Of a stretch of DNA of 64,000 nt, positions 16,715 through 25,470 are shown piece by piece. The notes below the pieces were generated by a model that ran no database searches, was not told the DNA's origin, and was given only the letters and a program-made list of their open reading frames with translations. The stretch comes from Niabella pedocola (GTDB lineage: Bacteria; Bacteroidota; Bacteroidia; Chitinophagales; Chitinophagaceae). A program made the translations under genes and the position numbers. Where the stretch lies: contig NZ_JAJNEC010000005.1 of NCBI RefSeq assembly GCF_021044425.1, forward strand, positions 2,418,001 to 2,482,000. Reading direction: 5' to 3'. Each line of letters opens with the position of its first letter. Position 1 is the stretch's first letter.

Positions 16715-16836
16715 CTGCTGTTTCCTACGCCGGCATTACCCGGATCAGGTTCCTGGACCGGCAGTTGACCGATCCAATGGGTATATTCTCAGCCTTGATT
16801 TCATTCCGCCACCGGCGGAAAAGGCACCCCGTATGG
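16715..16836 (-). promoter_or_regulatory. TPP riboswitch (THI element)
   Basis: On the minus strand the region reads GGGGTGCC (near 16830), GGCTGAGA (CTGAGA at 16792-16787), ATACCC, then ACCTGATCCGGGTAATGCC (16750-16732) and GCGTAGGAAA. These are the conserved pyrimidine- and pyrophosphate-sensing parts of the thiamine pyrophosphate aptamer, with a helix between the two arms (TGGATCGGTCAACTGCCGGTCCAG region). It ends ~35 bases before the pnuT ATG. No convincing rho-independent terminator follows, so control may be at translation initiation. Confidence 0.95.
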
Positions 16837-17076
16837 CCGTGAAGGTAAGCAAAAAGCGCGAGGTAAGCAGGAAGTTTATACGAGGGCTGCTCACAGATTT
16901 TGTGGATGTGCACAGATGAGTTGGAATGGGCGCTGAATAAAATATCCGTCTGTGCCAATCCGTGGCATCTGTGAGAGCCACCTCTGCGAAGCATAACCCG
17001 TTCGGAAAATAATTTTTCCCTTGTTTTATACTTTCGCAATGATTTGTGATATATTCGCTCCGCTTAATTTTTTTAC
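16837..17076. repeat. gap with worn dispersed repeat
   Basis: Between the riboswitch and the SET gene. It contains CACAGATTTTGTGGATGTGCACAGATG-like text (from ~16891) and CCGTCTGTGCCAATCCGTGGCATCTGTGA-like text (~16946-16974), related to words at 2.47, 46.4-46.6 and 60.2 kb. The promoter of the riboswitch operon must also lie here but no exact TAnnTTTG was found on that strand. TATACTTTCG at 17028-17037 is a weak candidate for the SET gene. Confidence 0.4.
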
Positions 17077-17514
17077 ATGCCATCGTCGAAGCGTTTATTT
17101 GTGAAAACTTCTACCCTTCCCAATGCCGGTAAGGGATTGTTTGCAAAAGTTGCCATAGCAAAAAAGGAAATTGTTACCGAATATACCGGAGATCTGCTGA
17201 CCTGGAAACAGGTAGAAGATGATGCCGATAACGGGTATATATTTCATATTAATGATGATGCGGTTATTGATGCCAGCAAGCATCCAAAATCTTTTGGGCG
17301 CTATGCCAACGACGCTGCAGGCCTGAAACGCGTAAAGGGCATCCGGAACAATGCAGAGTATGTGGAAGAGGGTAACCGGGTATTCCTGGTAGCCAAAACC
17401 GATATTCCTGCCGGCAGCGAAATCTTTGTATCCTACGGACCTCAATACTGGCAACAGGTACGGGAGAATATACGGTTTGATCGCGAAGCGAAAAAGGGGA
17501 AGCCTAAACGATAA
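17077..17514 (+). CDS. SET-domain protein (putative protein lysine methyltransferase)
   Basis: 145 residues forming a minimal SET domain. The motifs are in order: GKGLFA (18-23), EYTGDLL (35-41), GRYANDA (74-80, the cofactor-binding region corresponding to RxxNHS in eukaryotic enzymes), NAEY (92-95) and EIFVSYGPQYW (115-125). SET enzymes methylate lysines using S-adenosylmethionine. Stand-alone bacterial SET proteins are known, and their substrates are largely undefined (ribosomal or DNA-binding proteins have been proposed). The C-terminal tail is basic (KKGKPKR). It is monocistronic and precedes the obgE promoter. Confidence 0.88.
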   Translation: MPSSKRLFVKTSTLPNAGKGLFAKVAIAKKEIVTEYTGDLLTWKQVEDDADNGYIFHINDDAVIDASKHPKSFGRYANDAAGLKRVKGIRNNAEYVEEGNRVFLVAKTDIPAGSEIFVSYGPQYWQQVRENIRFDREAKKGKPKR

Positions 17515-17633
17515 AGGCCGCTCGTTTAAAGAGACAGGTTGAAACGGCTATCCGCAGGTGATTACAACGCACCATCCGGCCGTTTTTGATTTCCGGTATC
17601 TATTTTGATTCCCGACTTCTAAGGGAATGCAGT

Positions 17634-17641
17634 TATCTTTG
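17634..17641 (+). promoter_or_regulatory. promoter -7 box of obgE
   Basis: TATCTTTG is an exact TAnnTTTG match ending 11 bases before the ATG at 17653, which implies a leader of only about five bases. No -33 box at normal spacing; TTTG at 17604-17607 is too far. Confidence 0.5.
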
Positions 17642-17652
17642 TTTACAGAATA

Positions 17653-18663
17653 ATGGAAAAGAGCAATTTTGTAGACCAGATACGGATATTTTGCCGCAGC
17701 GGACATGGCGGTGCGGGCATCAAGCATTTTTTGCGGGATAAATTTACTTCCAAAGGCGGCCCGGACGGGGGCGACGGTGGAAGAGGTGCCCATATTATTT
17801 TAAAGGGAAACCGCAACCTGTGGACCCTTTTGCATTTGCGCTATTATAAAAATATACTGGCAGAGAATGGCGAAAACGGCGGGCATAATAATTGCACCGG
17901 CCGCAGCGGAAAAGATGTAATCATCGAAGTGCCGCTGGGTACCATCGCCATGGATGAGGAAACCGGCGAAAAAGAAGTGGAGATCCTGGAAGATGGCCAG
18001 GAGATCATCTGGATGCCTGGTGGTAAAGGCGGGCTGGGAAATGCCAATTTTGCCACACCTACAAACCAGGCACCGGATTATGCGCAGCCCGGGTTACCCG
18101 GACTTGAAGGCTGGAAAGTACTGGAGCTGAAAGTACTGGCGGATGTAGGTTTGGTGGGCTTTCCCAATGCCGGGAAGTCGACCCTGCTTTCGGTGATCAC
18201 CGCGGCAAAACCCAAGATCGGCAACTATGCCTTTACAACCATTACCCCCAACCTGGGTATTGTGGAATACCGCGACGGCCGTAGCTTTTGCATGGCCGAT
18301 ATGCCCGGAATCATTGAAGGGGCTGCGGAAGGCCGTGGACTGGGACATCGCTTCCTGCGGCATATTGAGCGTAACCCCGTGTTGCTGTTTTTAATTCCAG
18401 CCGACAGTGCCGATCACCGCAAGGAGTTCGATATATTGATGAATGAGCTGGAGCAATACAATCCAGAACTTTTACATAAACAATTCTTAATCGCTATTTC
18501 AAAAAGCGATATGCTGGATGATGAGCTCAAAGCGGCCATCAGTGCCGAAATGCCGGATCATATTCCCCACCTGTTTATCTCTTCCGTAGCGCAACAGGGC
18601 CTCACGGAATTAAAGGATAAGCTCTGGGAAATATTAAATACTTCCCCGGCACCTGAACAATAA
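17653..18663 (+). CDS. obgE: GTPase ObgE/CgtA
   Basis: 336 residues. The Gly-rich Obg fold occupies residues 1-~158 (GGAGIKHF, GGPDGGDGGRG, MPGGKGGLGN). The G domain follows: G1 GFPNAGKST at 169-177, switch I TTITPNLG, G3 DMPGIIEGA, and G4 written ISKSD instead of NKxD, a common Bacteroidota variant. ObgE binds the 50S subunit and couples GTP/ppGpp levels to ribosome maturation and growth. No C-terminal OCT domain is present. It stands alone behind its own -7 box; the rhamnosidase downstream starts 94 bp later. Confidence 0.95.
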   Translation: MEKSNFVDQIRIFCRSGHGGAGIKHFLRDKFTSKGGPDGGDGGRGAHIILKGNRNLWTLLHLRYYKNILAENGENGGHNNCTGRSGKDVIIEVPLGTIAMDEETGEKEVEILEDGQEIIWMPGGKGGLGNANFATPTNQAPDYAQPGLPGLEGWKVLELKVLADVGLVGFPNAGKSTLLSVITAAKPKIGNYAFTTITPNLGIVEYRDGRSFCMADMPGIIEGAAEGRGLGHRFLRHIERNPVLLFLIPADSADHRKEFDILMNELEQYNPELLHKQFLIAISKSDMLDDELKAAISAEMPDHIPHLFISSVAQQGLTELKDKLWEILNTSPAPEQ

Positions 18664-18757
18664 GCCCGGTTTCAGGACTGTGCAGGACAGTTCACCAGTC
18701 ATTTCATTGTATTTTCGGAGCAACGATGTTATTGATAAACAATTACAAAGCTTGCTC

Positions 18758-21469
18758 ATGAATAAAAAATTGCTGGTGCTTGCCGTTAGTGCCTGTGCCT
18801 GTGCCTGTGCGCTTACTGCAACGGCGCAGTCTGAAGTAAAGAACTTACGTACAGAAAACAGGATCGACCCCCTTGGACTGGATGTATTACAGCCCCGCTT
18901 TAGCTGGCAGCTGGAAAGTGGCAAACGGAATGTGGTGCAAACTGCCTACGAGATCCGGGTAGTACATCATAAAAACAATGTATGGAGCAGCGGGAAAGTA
19001 TTCTCCGACTCTTCCGTGCACGTTGCATATAAAGGTGCGGCATTACAAAGTGGTGAAAAATATCAATGGCAGGTAAGGGCTTGGGACAATAGTGGAAAAC
19101 CCTCTGCGTGGAGCCATCCCGCCGGCTTTCAAATGGCGCTTTTGCAGCCATCCGACTGGCAGGCGAGCTGGATCACCCCGGGTTATGAGGAAGACGCCAC
19201 CATGCGGCCCAGCCCGATGATGCGCCGGGAATTCAGCATTGCAAAAAAAATTGCCCGGGCCACGGCGTATATTACCGCACACGGGATGTATGAAGCAGCG
19301 TTTAATGGAAACCGCGTAGGCGATGCTCATTTTACGCCGGGCTGGACCTCCTACAAAAAAAGACTGCAATACCAGACCTATGATGTTACGAGCCTGCTAC
19401 AGCAAGGCCGCAATGCATTGGCTGTTACCCTGGGCAGTGGCTGGTATCGCGGTACCATCGGCTATACAAACCATAACAACTTTTATGGAAAGGACATTGC
19501 ATTATTGCTGCAGCTTCAAATCGATTATACGGATGGCACAAAAGAAGTAATAGTTTCCGACGGCTCCTGGAAATCCTCAACCGGCGCCATTACCTATTCG
19601 GAAATCTATAACGGGGAAACCATTGATGCTCGTAAAGACAAAACCGGGTGGACGCAGGCAGGGTACAACGATGCCGGCTGGAGTGCTGTAAAAACGGCTT
19701 CCTTCGACAATGCAAATCTGCTGGCTACTTATAATGAAACGATTACTGCGCACGAAGTATTCAAACCCGTAAAGATCCTGAAAACGCCTGCCGGTGAAAC
19801 CGTGCTGGATTTTGGGCAAAACCTGGTTGGCTGGGTACGTGTAAAGGCAAAGGGAAATGCCGGGGATTCTATAAAACTGCTGCATGCAGAGGTATTAACC
19901 AAGGCCGGCAATTTTTATACAGAAAACCTGAGAGCCGCAAAGGCTCAGAATATTTATGTGCTGAAAGGCGGAGCAACGGAAACCTTTCATCCGCATTTTA
20001 CCTGGCAGGGATTCCGGTATGTAAAAGTAGAAGGCTACCCGGGTACAGTGACGCCCGAAAATTTTGAGGCCGTTGCATTTTACTCCGATATGGAGCCAAC
20101 CGGAACCTTTACCACCTCCAATCAGCTGATCAACCAGCTGCAGCACAATATCCAATGGGGGCAGAAAGGAAACTTTTTAGATGTGCCTACGGACTGTCCG
20201 CAACGCGACGAGCGGTTGGGCTGGACGGGCGATGCGCAGGCCTTCTTCCGTACGGCTTCCTTTAATATGGGGGTAAATAATTTTTTTACAAAATGGCTGA
20301 AAGATCTCGAAGCCGACCAGATCGATGGCCGGGTGCCGCATGTGATCCCCAATGTACTGGGCAATAATGCCAACAGTGCCGGCTGGGCCGATGTGGCTAC
20401 CATTGTTCCCTGGCAGCTATACCTGGCTTATGGTGATAAACGCACGCTGGCGGCGCAGTACAGCAGTATGAAGCATTATGTGGAAAGCATTCGTAAAACC
20501 AGCAGGAACGATCTTTGGAACACGGGTTTCCACTTTGGAGACTGGTTGTTTTATCGTCCCGGTGATGATAACGATGGCCGGTCTGCAGTAACCGATAAGT
20601 ACCTGATCGCACAGTGTTTTTATGCGCATTCCGTGCAGCTGCTGGCCAATGCAGCCACGGTGTTAGGCAATACTGCCGATGCCGCTGTTTATACGCAATT
20701 ATTACAGAACATAAAAGCCGCCTTTGTAAAGGAATACCTGACACCTTCCGGCAGGTTGGTATCCAGTACGCAAACCGCGTATGTGCTGGCGCTTCATTTT
20801 GATATGCTGCCCGAGGCACTGAGGAAACAGGCGGCAGAACGGTTGGTGGAAAATATCAAAAGTTATAACAACCACCTCACGACCGGATTTTTGGGAACGC
20901 CCTACCTCTGTCATGTACTCACCCGCTTTGGTTATACGGATATGGCGTATAACCTGCTGTTGCAGGAAACCTATCCTTCCTGGTTATACCCGGTAAAGAT
21001 GGGCGCCACTACCATCTGGGAGCGCTGGGATGGCATCAAGCCGGATGGCAGTTTTCAAACCCCCTCTATGAACTCCTATAATCATTATGCATACGGGGCT
21101 ATTGGCGACTGGATGTACCGGAAAATGGTGGGATTGGATACCGAAGAGGACGGTGTTGGCTATAAACATATAAAAGTGAAACCCTATATCGGAGGACATT
21201 TCACGCATGCAGCAGCTTCTTTAAAAACCTATTATGGTCTTACAAAGGCCGGCTGGGCAATAGCCGATGGTAAAATTACAATGGATATAGAGGTGCCCGC
21301 CAATACCAGGGCAACGGTCTATCTTCCGGTTAAAGATGCTGCGGGTGTTACAGAATCCGGTAAACCGCTGTCTTCAATAAAGGAGATCAAAACACTTGGA
21401 TCCGAGGACGGATATCTGAAAATCGAAACCGGATCGGGTAAGTACCGGTTTGGCTTTCCGGAGAAATAA
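18758..21469 (+). CDS. GH78 alpha-L-rhamnosidase
   Basis: 903 residues from the ATG at 18758, which gives a signal peptide (KLLVLAVSACACACALTATAQ); the upstream in-frame ATG at 18680 is rejected. Domain order is that of GH78: an Ig-like N-terminal domain (LRTENRIDPLGLD), jelly-roll rhamnosidase-N domains (ITAHGMYEAAFNG), the (alpha/alpha)6 catalytic barrel with DCPQRDERLGWTGD at 479-492 (catalytic acid region), and a C-terminal beta-sandwich. It releases terminal alpha-L-rhamnose from plant glycans or glycosides, probably in the periplasm. The codon run for ACACAC includes a near-perfect GCCTGT repeat. It has no PUL neighbours. Confidence 0.93.
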   Translation: MNKKLLVLAVSACACACALTATAQSEVKNLRTENRIDPLGLDVLQPRFSWQLESGKRNVVQTAYEIRVVHHKNNVWSSGKVFSDSSVHVAYKGAALQSGEKYQWQVRAWDNSGKPSAWSHPAGFQMALLQPSDWQASWITPGYEEDATMRPSPMMRREFSIAKKIARATAYITAHGMYEAAFNGNRVGDAHFTPGWTSYKKRLQYQTYDVTSLLQQGRNALAVTLGSGWYRGTIGYTNHNNFYGKDIALLLQLQIDYTDGTKEVIVSDGSWKSSTGAITYSEIYNGETIDARKDKTGWTQAGYNDAGWSAVKTASFDNANLLATYNETITAHEVFKPVKILKTPAGETVLDFGQNLVGWVRVKAKGNAGDSIKLLHAEVLTKAGNFYTENLRAAKAQNIYVLKGGATETFHPHFTWQGFRYVKVEGYPGTVTPENFEAVAFYSDMEPTGTFTTSNQLINQLQHNIQWGQKGNFLDVPTDCPQRDERLGWTGDAQAFFRTASFNMGVNNFFTKWLKDLEADQIDGRVPHVIPNVLGNNANSAGWADVATIVPWQLYLAYGDKRTLAAQYSSMKHYVESIRKTSRNDLWNTGFHFGDWLFYRPGDDNDGRSAVTDKYLIAQCFYAHSVQLLANAATVLGNTADAAVYTQLLQNIKAAFVKEYLTPSGRLVSSTQTAYVLALHFDMLPEALRKQAAERLVENIKSYNNHLTTGFLGTPYLCHVLTRFGYTDMAYNLLLQETYPSWLYPVKMGATTIWERWDGIKPDGSFQTPSMNSYNHYAYGAIGDWMYRKMVGLDTEEDGVGYKHIKVKPYIGGHFTHAAASLKTYYGLTKAGWAIADGKITMDIEVPANTRATVYLPVKDAAGVTESGKPLSSIKEIKTLGSEDGYLKIETGSGKYRFGFPEK

Positions 21470-21531
21470 TATGCTTATTGATCAATTCGATAATGTAAAA
21501 TGCTCATTAATGGCTCCAGAATGGAGCCCCT

Positions 21532-22536
21532 TCAATCTACCAGGTAAATGATCCGCGTGGTTGAGTCCTTACTGTTATACTGCTCTATAACCGGCGTTTT
21601 TACTTTGAGCTGTTTGGTCGCTACATAATTGTCGAGGGCTTTATAGGCCAGGTCTTTTATGGCCTGGTCGCCTTTAAAAGGCGCTTCAACGGTTTTGGAT
21701 GCGGGCAGGCTGATCCGTTCTTCGGGTGTTTGCAGCTGGGGATGAAAACCGGCAGGGATTTCAACTGCGGCTGCTACATCGCTCTGCAATTCTTTTTGAT
21801 CCGTTTTATAGAAAAGACCCACGCGCAGCGGCGAGGTGACGCTGTCTTTCAGCGTATAATGTTCCAGGTGGTGAAAATGCGTGGTAAAAAAACTGGGAAG
21901 GTCTGCCCAAAGCACCCGTTGTTTAATGGCCACATAATTGGTAAGCTGAAAATAACCCGTGGTAACCTGGGGGGCATTCCGGTCCCTGATCGGCGATTTT
22001 TCAATGATCAGCTTCAGGGCCTGCAGTCCTCTTTCAAACTCAGCACCTTTTTCTTTTTCCAAACTGTAAAATATATTGAACACATTCCACGGCTTTTTTG
22101 AAGGAAGGGTAAAGGTCCAGGTAACCACCGTCGTATGAGCATCCTGCTGTTTTAGATCGAACCGGGAATCGGCCTCAAATTTCTGTGGCTCCAGCAGGCT
22201 GATGTGGTGGGTGATCTGTTTTTCGGGGAGGAGGCCGGTTAACGCAATTTTCCCTTTCCCGGACAGCAGTGCATTTCCTTCCCACATAACCGTAGTGCCC
22301 ACCTGGCCGTCCGGCAGTTGATTCGTGGTATAACGGATGGTGGAATCGGATTGGCCCCAAACGGACCAGTTATTGAAATTTTGCAGCAGCACCATCTGGT
22401 CATACACTTTTTTTACCGGTGCCTGGATCACAACCGATTTTACCACCTCCTGTTTATCCGGTGCAAAAAAAGAAAGGGCAAATAATGAGATCACCACAAA
22501 AACCAGGAACAGGAGGATGCCTCTGATAAACTTCAT
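21532..22536 (-). CDS. SRPBCC-fold protein with GyrI-like C-terminal domain
   Basis: 334 residues from the ATG at 22534-22536. An N-terminal membrane anchor (GILLFLVFVVISLFALSFF) is followed by a START/SRPBCC domain (VIQAPVKKVYDQMVLLQNFNNWSVW-type start, ending near residue 165) and a C-terminal GyrI/AraC-effector-like domain (QVTTGYFQLTNYVAIKQRV to the end). SRPBCC cavities bind hydrophobic ligands, and GyrI-like domains bind small molecules. The combination is frequent in Bacteroidota but not tied to a pathway. The -7 box at 22555-22562 fits the chosen start. Confidence 0.75.
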   Translation of the reverse strand: MKFIRGILLFLVFVVISLFALSFFAPDKQEVVKSVVIQAPVKKVYDQMVLLQNFNNWSVWGQSDSTIRYTTNQLPDGQVGTTVMWEGNALLSGKGKIALTGLLPEKQITHHISLLEPQKFEADSRFDLKQQDAHTTVVTWTFTLPSKKPWNVFNIFYSLEKEKGAEFERGLQALKLIIEKSPIRDRNAPQVTTGYFQLTNYVAIKQRVLWADLPSFFTTHFHHLEHYTLKDSVTSPLRVGLFYKTDQKELQSDVAAAVEIPAGFHPQLQTPEERISLPASKTVEAPFKGDQAIKDLAYKALDNYVATKQLKVKTPVIEQYNSKDSTTRIIYLVD

Positions 22537-22554
22537 GTGTATGCGTTTTGCATA

Positions 22555-22562
22555 CAAAAATA
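22555..22562 (-). promoter_or_regulatory. promoter -7 box of the SRPBCC gene
   Basis: The minus strand reads TATTTTTG, an exact TAnnTTTG match 18 bases before the ATG at 22536. It would place the start site inside the seven upstream residues of the longer ORF, supporting the shorter protein. Confidence 0.5.
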
Positions 22563-22627
22563 GTTACTAACCTGTTGTGGTTGATCGTTTGTATAAAGTA
22601 AACTTTGTGCGGAACTGCATAGGCGTA

Positions 22628-23188
22628 TTATTGCTTTTTATACTCCGCCGCCGCTTTTTGGGCTTTTTCAAAATCCAGGATCACCCCGTTAATGCAATAA
22701 CGCAGGCCTGTAGGAGGAGGGCCGTCTTCAAAAACATGTCCCAGGTGCGCTTTGCAGCGTCCGCATTCTACCTCGGTTCGAACCATACCATGAGAGCGGT
22801 CTTCCAGGTAAATCACACTGGTTTTGCTGATGGGTTCATAAAAGCTGGGCCAGCCGCATCCGCTTTCAAACTTGGTATCGCTTTTAAATAACGGGTTGCC
22901 GCAGGCCGCACAATAGTAGGTGCCAATTTCTTTGGACGTTTCATATTTGCTGGTCCAGGGACGCTCGGTTCCTTTTTGCCGGGCGATATAATATACTTCT
23001 GCCGGCAGTATTTTTTTCCATTCGTCTTCGGTCAGGTTGATCTTCGAGCTATCGGAACGGGAGTATACGGGGTTGTTATCTTTTTTCATATTTATTGAAT
23101 CCGGTTTGGAGCCGGGTTTGGATTGGGAATAGCCGCAATGCTGAAATAACAGGCTGATGGTAATCAATAATACCGGTACATATTTCAT
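22628..23188 (-). CDS. msrB: peptide-methionine (R)-S-oxide reductase MsrB (exported)
   Basis: 186 residues from the ATG at 23186-23188, with an N-terminal signal sequence (VPVLLITISLLFQHCGYSQS). The MsrB domain has zinc ligands C93/C96 and C142/C145, GCGWPSF (110-116) and the catalytic cysteine C165 in RYCING. It reduces methionine-R-sulfoxide in proteins. The signal peptide means it repairs periplasmic or outer-membrane proteins. FQHC could serve as a weak lipobox. The last residues (AAAEYKKQ) replace the usual VNS ending of RYCINS enzymes. Monocistronic with its own -7 box. Confidence 0.93.
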   Translation of the reverse strand: MKYVPVLLITISLLFQHCGYSQSKPGSKPDSINMKKDNNPVYSRSDSSKINLTEDEWKKILPAEVYYIARQKGTERPWTSKYETSKEIGTYYCAACGNPLFKSDTKFESGCGWPSFYEPISKTSVIYLEDRSHGMVRTEVECGRCKAHLGHVFEDGPPPTGLRYCINGVILDFEKAQKAAAEYKKQ

Positions 23189-23489
23189 GGCGACGTTTAT
23201 TATTGAAACAAAGATACAACGCAAAATGTTTCGGGCACCGGGTTCACGGGCAGTGTCCCTGTCTGCCGTGCCGGCTGACCAGTTACAGAAAAAGCCGCTG
23301 CAGCTTCTGTAGCCGGCCTGCCGGAAAACCGATACCCAGCAATAAAAGAGGGCCGGTTTTTATAAAAAAAAGCTATCTTAACTTTTTAAAAAGATAACAA
23401 AAAACCGGTCGGTATTTTTTTACATGGGTATACCCTTTGCAGATCGTGTTTAAAATAATGATAACCAAAGTATCATGCTTTAGTTGTAA
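23189..23489. other. 301-bp regulatory gap before the sigma-factor gene
   Basis: It contains the msrB -7 box and, nearer the sigma gene, a long A/T-rich inverted repeat (23353-23408). CCGGTTTTT (23353-23361) pairs with AAAAACCGG (23400-23408) and TATCTT (23374-23379) with AAGATA (23391-23396). TTTGCAG at 23438 may be a -33-like word but no exact -7 partner follows. No ORF. Confidence 0.5.
23209..23216 (-). promoter_or_regulatory. promoter -7 box of msrB
   Basis: The minus strand reads TATCTTTG, an exact TAnnTTTG match 20 bases before the ATG at 23188. Confidence 0.5.
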
Positions 23490-24071
23490 ATGTTGGACGT
23501 GAATACGGTGCATATGCAGGAATGGCTTGAGTTGATTGCAGAAGGCAATGAAAATGCTTTCCGGCAGCTATTTGATGCATACAGGCCCCGGATTTATACC
23601 TTCCTGCTCCGGGTTACCGGCTCGGCAGATGTTGCCGAGGATGCCGTTCAGGATATCTTTTTAAAGCTATGGAAAGACCGCACAAAGCTTGTTCAGATCG
23701 AAAATTTTAATGCCTATCTCCACCGGATGGCCCAGAATCATGCCTACAGCCGCTTTCGCAGCCTGGCAAAAGAAGCGCTGATCCTTGCAGAACTAAAGGA
23801 TAATACGTTCAGCCCCCAGCATCCCGAGCATGCGCTGGTATTTAAAGAAGTGCGGGAGCAGATCCTCGACCTGGTAAACCAGTTAAGCCCCCAGCAACGT
23901 TCCGTTTTTCTACTCAGCCGGGAGGCAGGGCTCAGGCATGAAGAAATTGCCCGGAAAATGGGGATCACCGTACTTACGGTTAAGAAACATATGTCTGTGG
24001 CACTGCGTACGTTACGTAAAGAAATTGCAAACCGTTACAGCCTCCTGATCCTGCTATTATTAAAATATTAA
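23490..24071 (+). CDS. ECF RNA polymerase sigma factor (Bacteroidota expansion type)
   Basis: 193 residues. Region 2 starts at ENAFRQLFDAYRPRIYTFLLR and contains AEDAVQDIFLKLWKDR (typical of region 2.2-2.4, seen in part as AVQDIFLKLW). Region 4 has LSPQQRSVFLLSREAGLRHEEIARKMG with a helix-turn-helix, then TVKKHMSVALRTLRKEI. It is of the class encoded next to FecR anti-sigma and SusC genes, and would direct transcription of the downstream uptake operon when the FecR protein releases it. It ends in a hydrophobic tail (YSLLILLLLKY), common in this class. Confidence 0.93.
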   Translation: MLDVNTVHMQEWLELIAEGNENAFRQLFDAYRPRIYTFLLRVTGSADVAEDAVQDIFLKLWKDRTKLVQIENFNAYLHRMAQNHAYSRFRSLAKEALILAELKDNTFSPQHPEHALVFKEVREQILDLVNQLSPQQRSVFLLSREAGLRHEEIARKMGITVLTVKKHMSVALRTLRKEIANRYSLLILLLLKY

Positions 24072-24140
24072 AAAAAGTTAAGAAACCACTACTCCCTCCC
24101 CTCCGTTCCCGCGTCATAGTATAGATCAACCAATTAAAAA

Positions 24141-25313
24141 ATGACATCTGCAGCGGGAAGATTGACCGAGCTATTTCACAAACAGCTTGAAGGAACCTTA
24201 ACGGAAGCCGAACGGCAGGAACTTTTTTCGTATGCTATGCGGGAGGAGCTGCAACCGGTTTTGCGTAAACTGGTGCATGCCGCCTGGCACAAAACGGGCG
24301 ATGCTGCAGACCTTCCGCCGGAAAAAGCGGCAAAGATGCTGGAGCAGATCCTGGCTGGTTCCGGAAAGCCGGCTCTTGCACGCCGCGGCAGAACGGTTTG
24401 GATGAAATGGACAGCGGTTGCCGCCGCTTTTATACTCGTTATTTTCAGTGCCATTTTTTGGTATAGCCGCAACCAGAAAGCCGTGGATTCCGCCGCAAGC
24501 CCGGTGGCGCTCCAGGATGTAAAGCCCGGGACCAACGGCGCAATGCTCACTTTATCGGACGGTCGCCAGGTGGCTTTGGACAGCCTGGGAAGCCATGTGA
24601 TTGAAGACGGAAGTGGTGCCGAAGCCGTATTGAAGAATGGCCGGTTGCAATATGAGGGCCAAGCGGCCGGCGCGCCGGTTCGGCATACGGTATCCACACC
24701 CCGCGGAAAGCAATTCGAACTGGTATTACCCGATGGATCAAAAGCATGGTTAAACAGTGCCTCGTCTATTTCCTACCCCACTGCTTTTACCGGCCCGTTG
24801 CGGGAAGTAAGCATCAGCGGAGAAGTTTATTTTGAGGTAACCAAACAATCATCGGGCACTCCATTCATTGTTTCCTGTAATCATCAGAAGGTAACGGTGC
24901 TGGGTACCCATTTTAATGTGAACAGCTACCCGGATAATGCGGAAGTAAAAACCACCCTGCTGGAAGGAAAGGTACGGGTACAATCGGATCAGCATCCGTC
25001 TGAAAAAATACTAAACCCCGGCCAGCAGTCGATCGTTGCCGCCAACGCTCCCATACAGGTTCAGGATGCCGATATAGACCAGGTAATGGCCTGGAAAATG
25101 GGCTATTTTAATTTCTCCAACACACCGTTTCCCGAAATCATGCAACAGCTGTCGCGCTGGTATGATATCGATGTAAAATATGAAGGAAAAGTACCCCGGG
25201 TAGAGTTTGAAGGAAAGCTGAACCGCGCGGTGAATTTATCCCGTGTGCTGGAATTTTTTAAAGACTCCGGGATCCGTTTCCGGATGGAAAATAAAACGCT
25301 TGTTATCTATTAA
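24141..25313 (+). CDS. FecR-family anti-sigma factor
   Basis: 390 residues: a cytoplasmic anti-sigma region (1-~88), one membrane span (MKWTAVAAAFILVIFSAIFW, about residues 88-107), a FecR domain (VSTPRGKQFELVLPDGSKAW onwards, with WLNSASSISYP and VTVLGTHFNVNSY) and a C-terminal DUF4974/STN-like domain (PFPEIMQQLSRWYDIDVKY to the end). FecR relays substrate occupancy of the outer-membrane SusC, through its STN domain, to the ECF sigma factor. It lies 69 bp after the sigma gene and 157 bp before susC, so the locus is self-contained. Confidence 0.93.
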   Translation: MTSAAGRLTELFHKQLEGTLTEAERQELFSYAMREELQPVLRKLVHAAWHKTGDAADLPPEKAAKMLEQILAGSGKPALARRGRTVWMKWTAVAAAFILVIFSAIFWYSRNQKAVDSAASPVALQDVKPGTNGAMLTLSDGRQVALDSLGSHVIEDGSGAEAVLKNGRLQYEGQAAGAPVRHTVSTPRGKQFELVLPDGSKAWLNSASSISYPTAFTGPLREVSISGEVYFEVTKQSSGTPFIVSCNHQKVTVLGTHFNVNSYPDNAEVKTTLLEGKVRVQSDQHPSEKILNPGQQSIVAANAPIQVQDADIDQVMAWKMGYFNFSNTPFPEIMQQLSRWYDIDVKYEGKVPRVEFEGKLNRAVNLSRVLEFFKDSGIRFRMENKTLVIY

Positions 25314-25470
25314 TCTAAATATAAAAAAACCATGACATAAGAATTGCCCCGTACAAGAGCTATAAAATAAAATGCTGTCCCCGCACCACCAGGGACAGCC
25401 AGCAATGATTACCAACAGAACAGATAGGCGTATCATGTTTCTTATTGTATAACCATAACGATACAAATGT

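Noticed and set aside
21512..21528. GGCTCC-AGAAT-GGAGCC hairpin between the rhamnosidase and SRPBCC genes as a terminator
   Set aside because: The stem is only 6 bp and no T-run follows on either strand.
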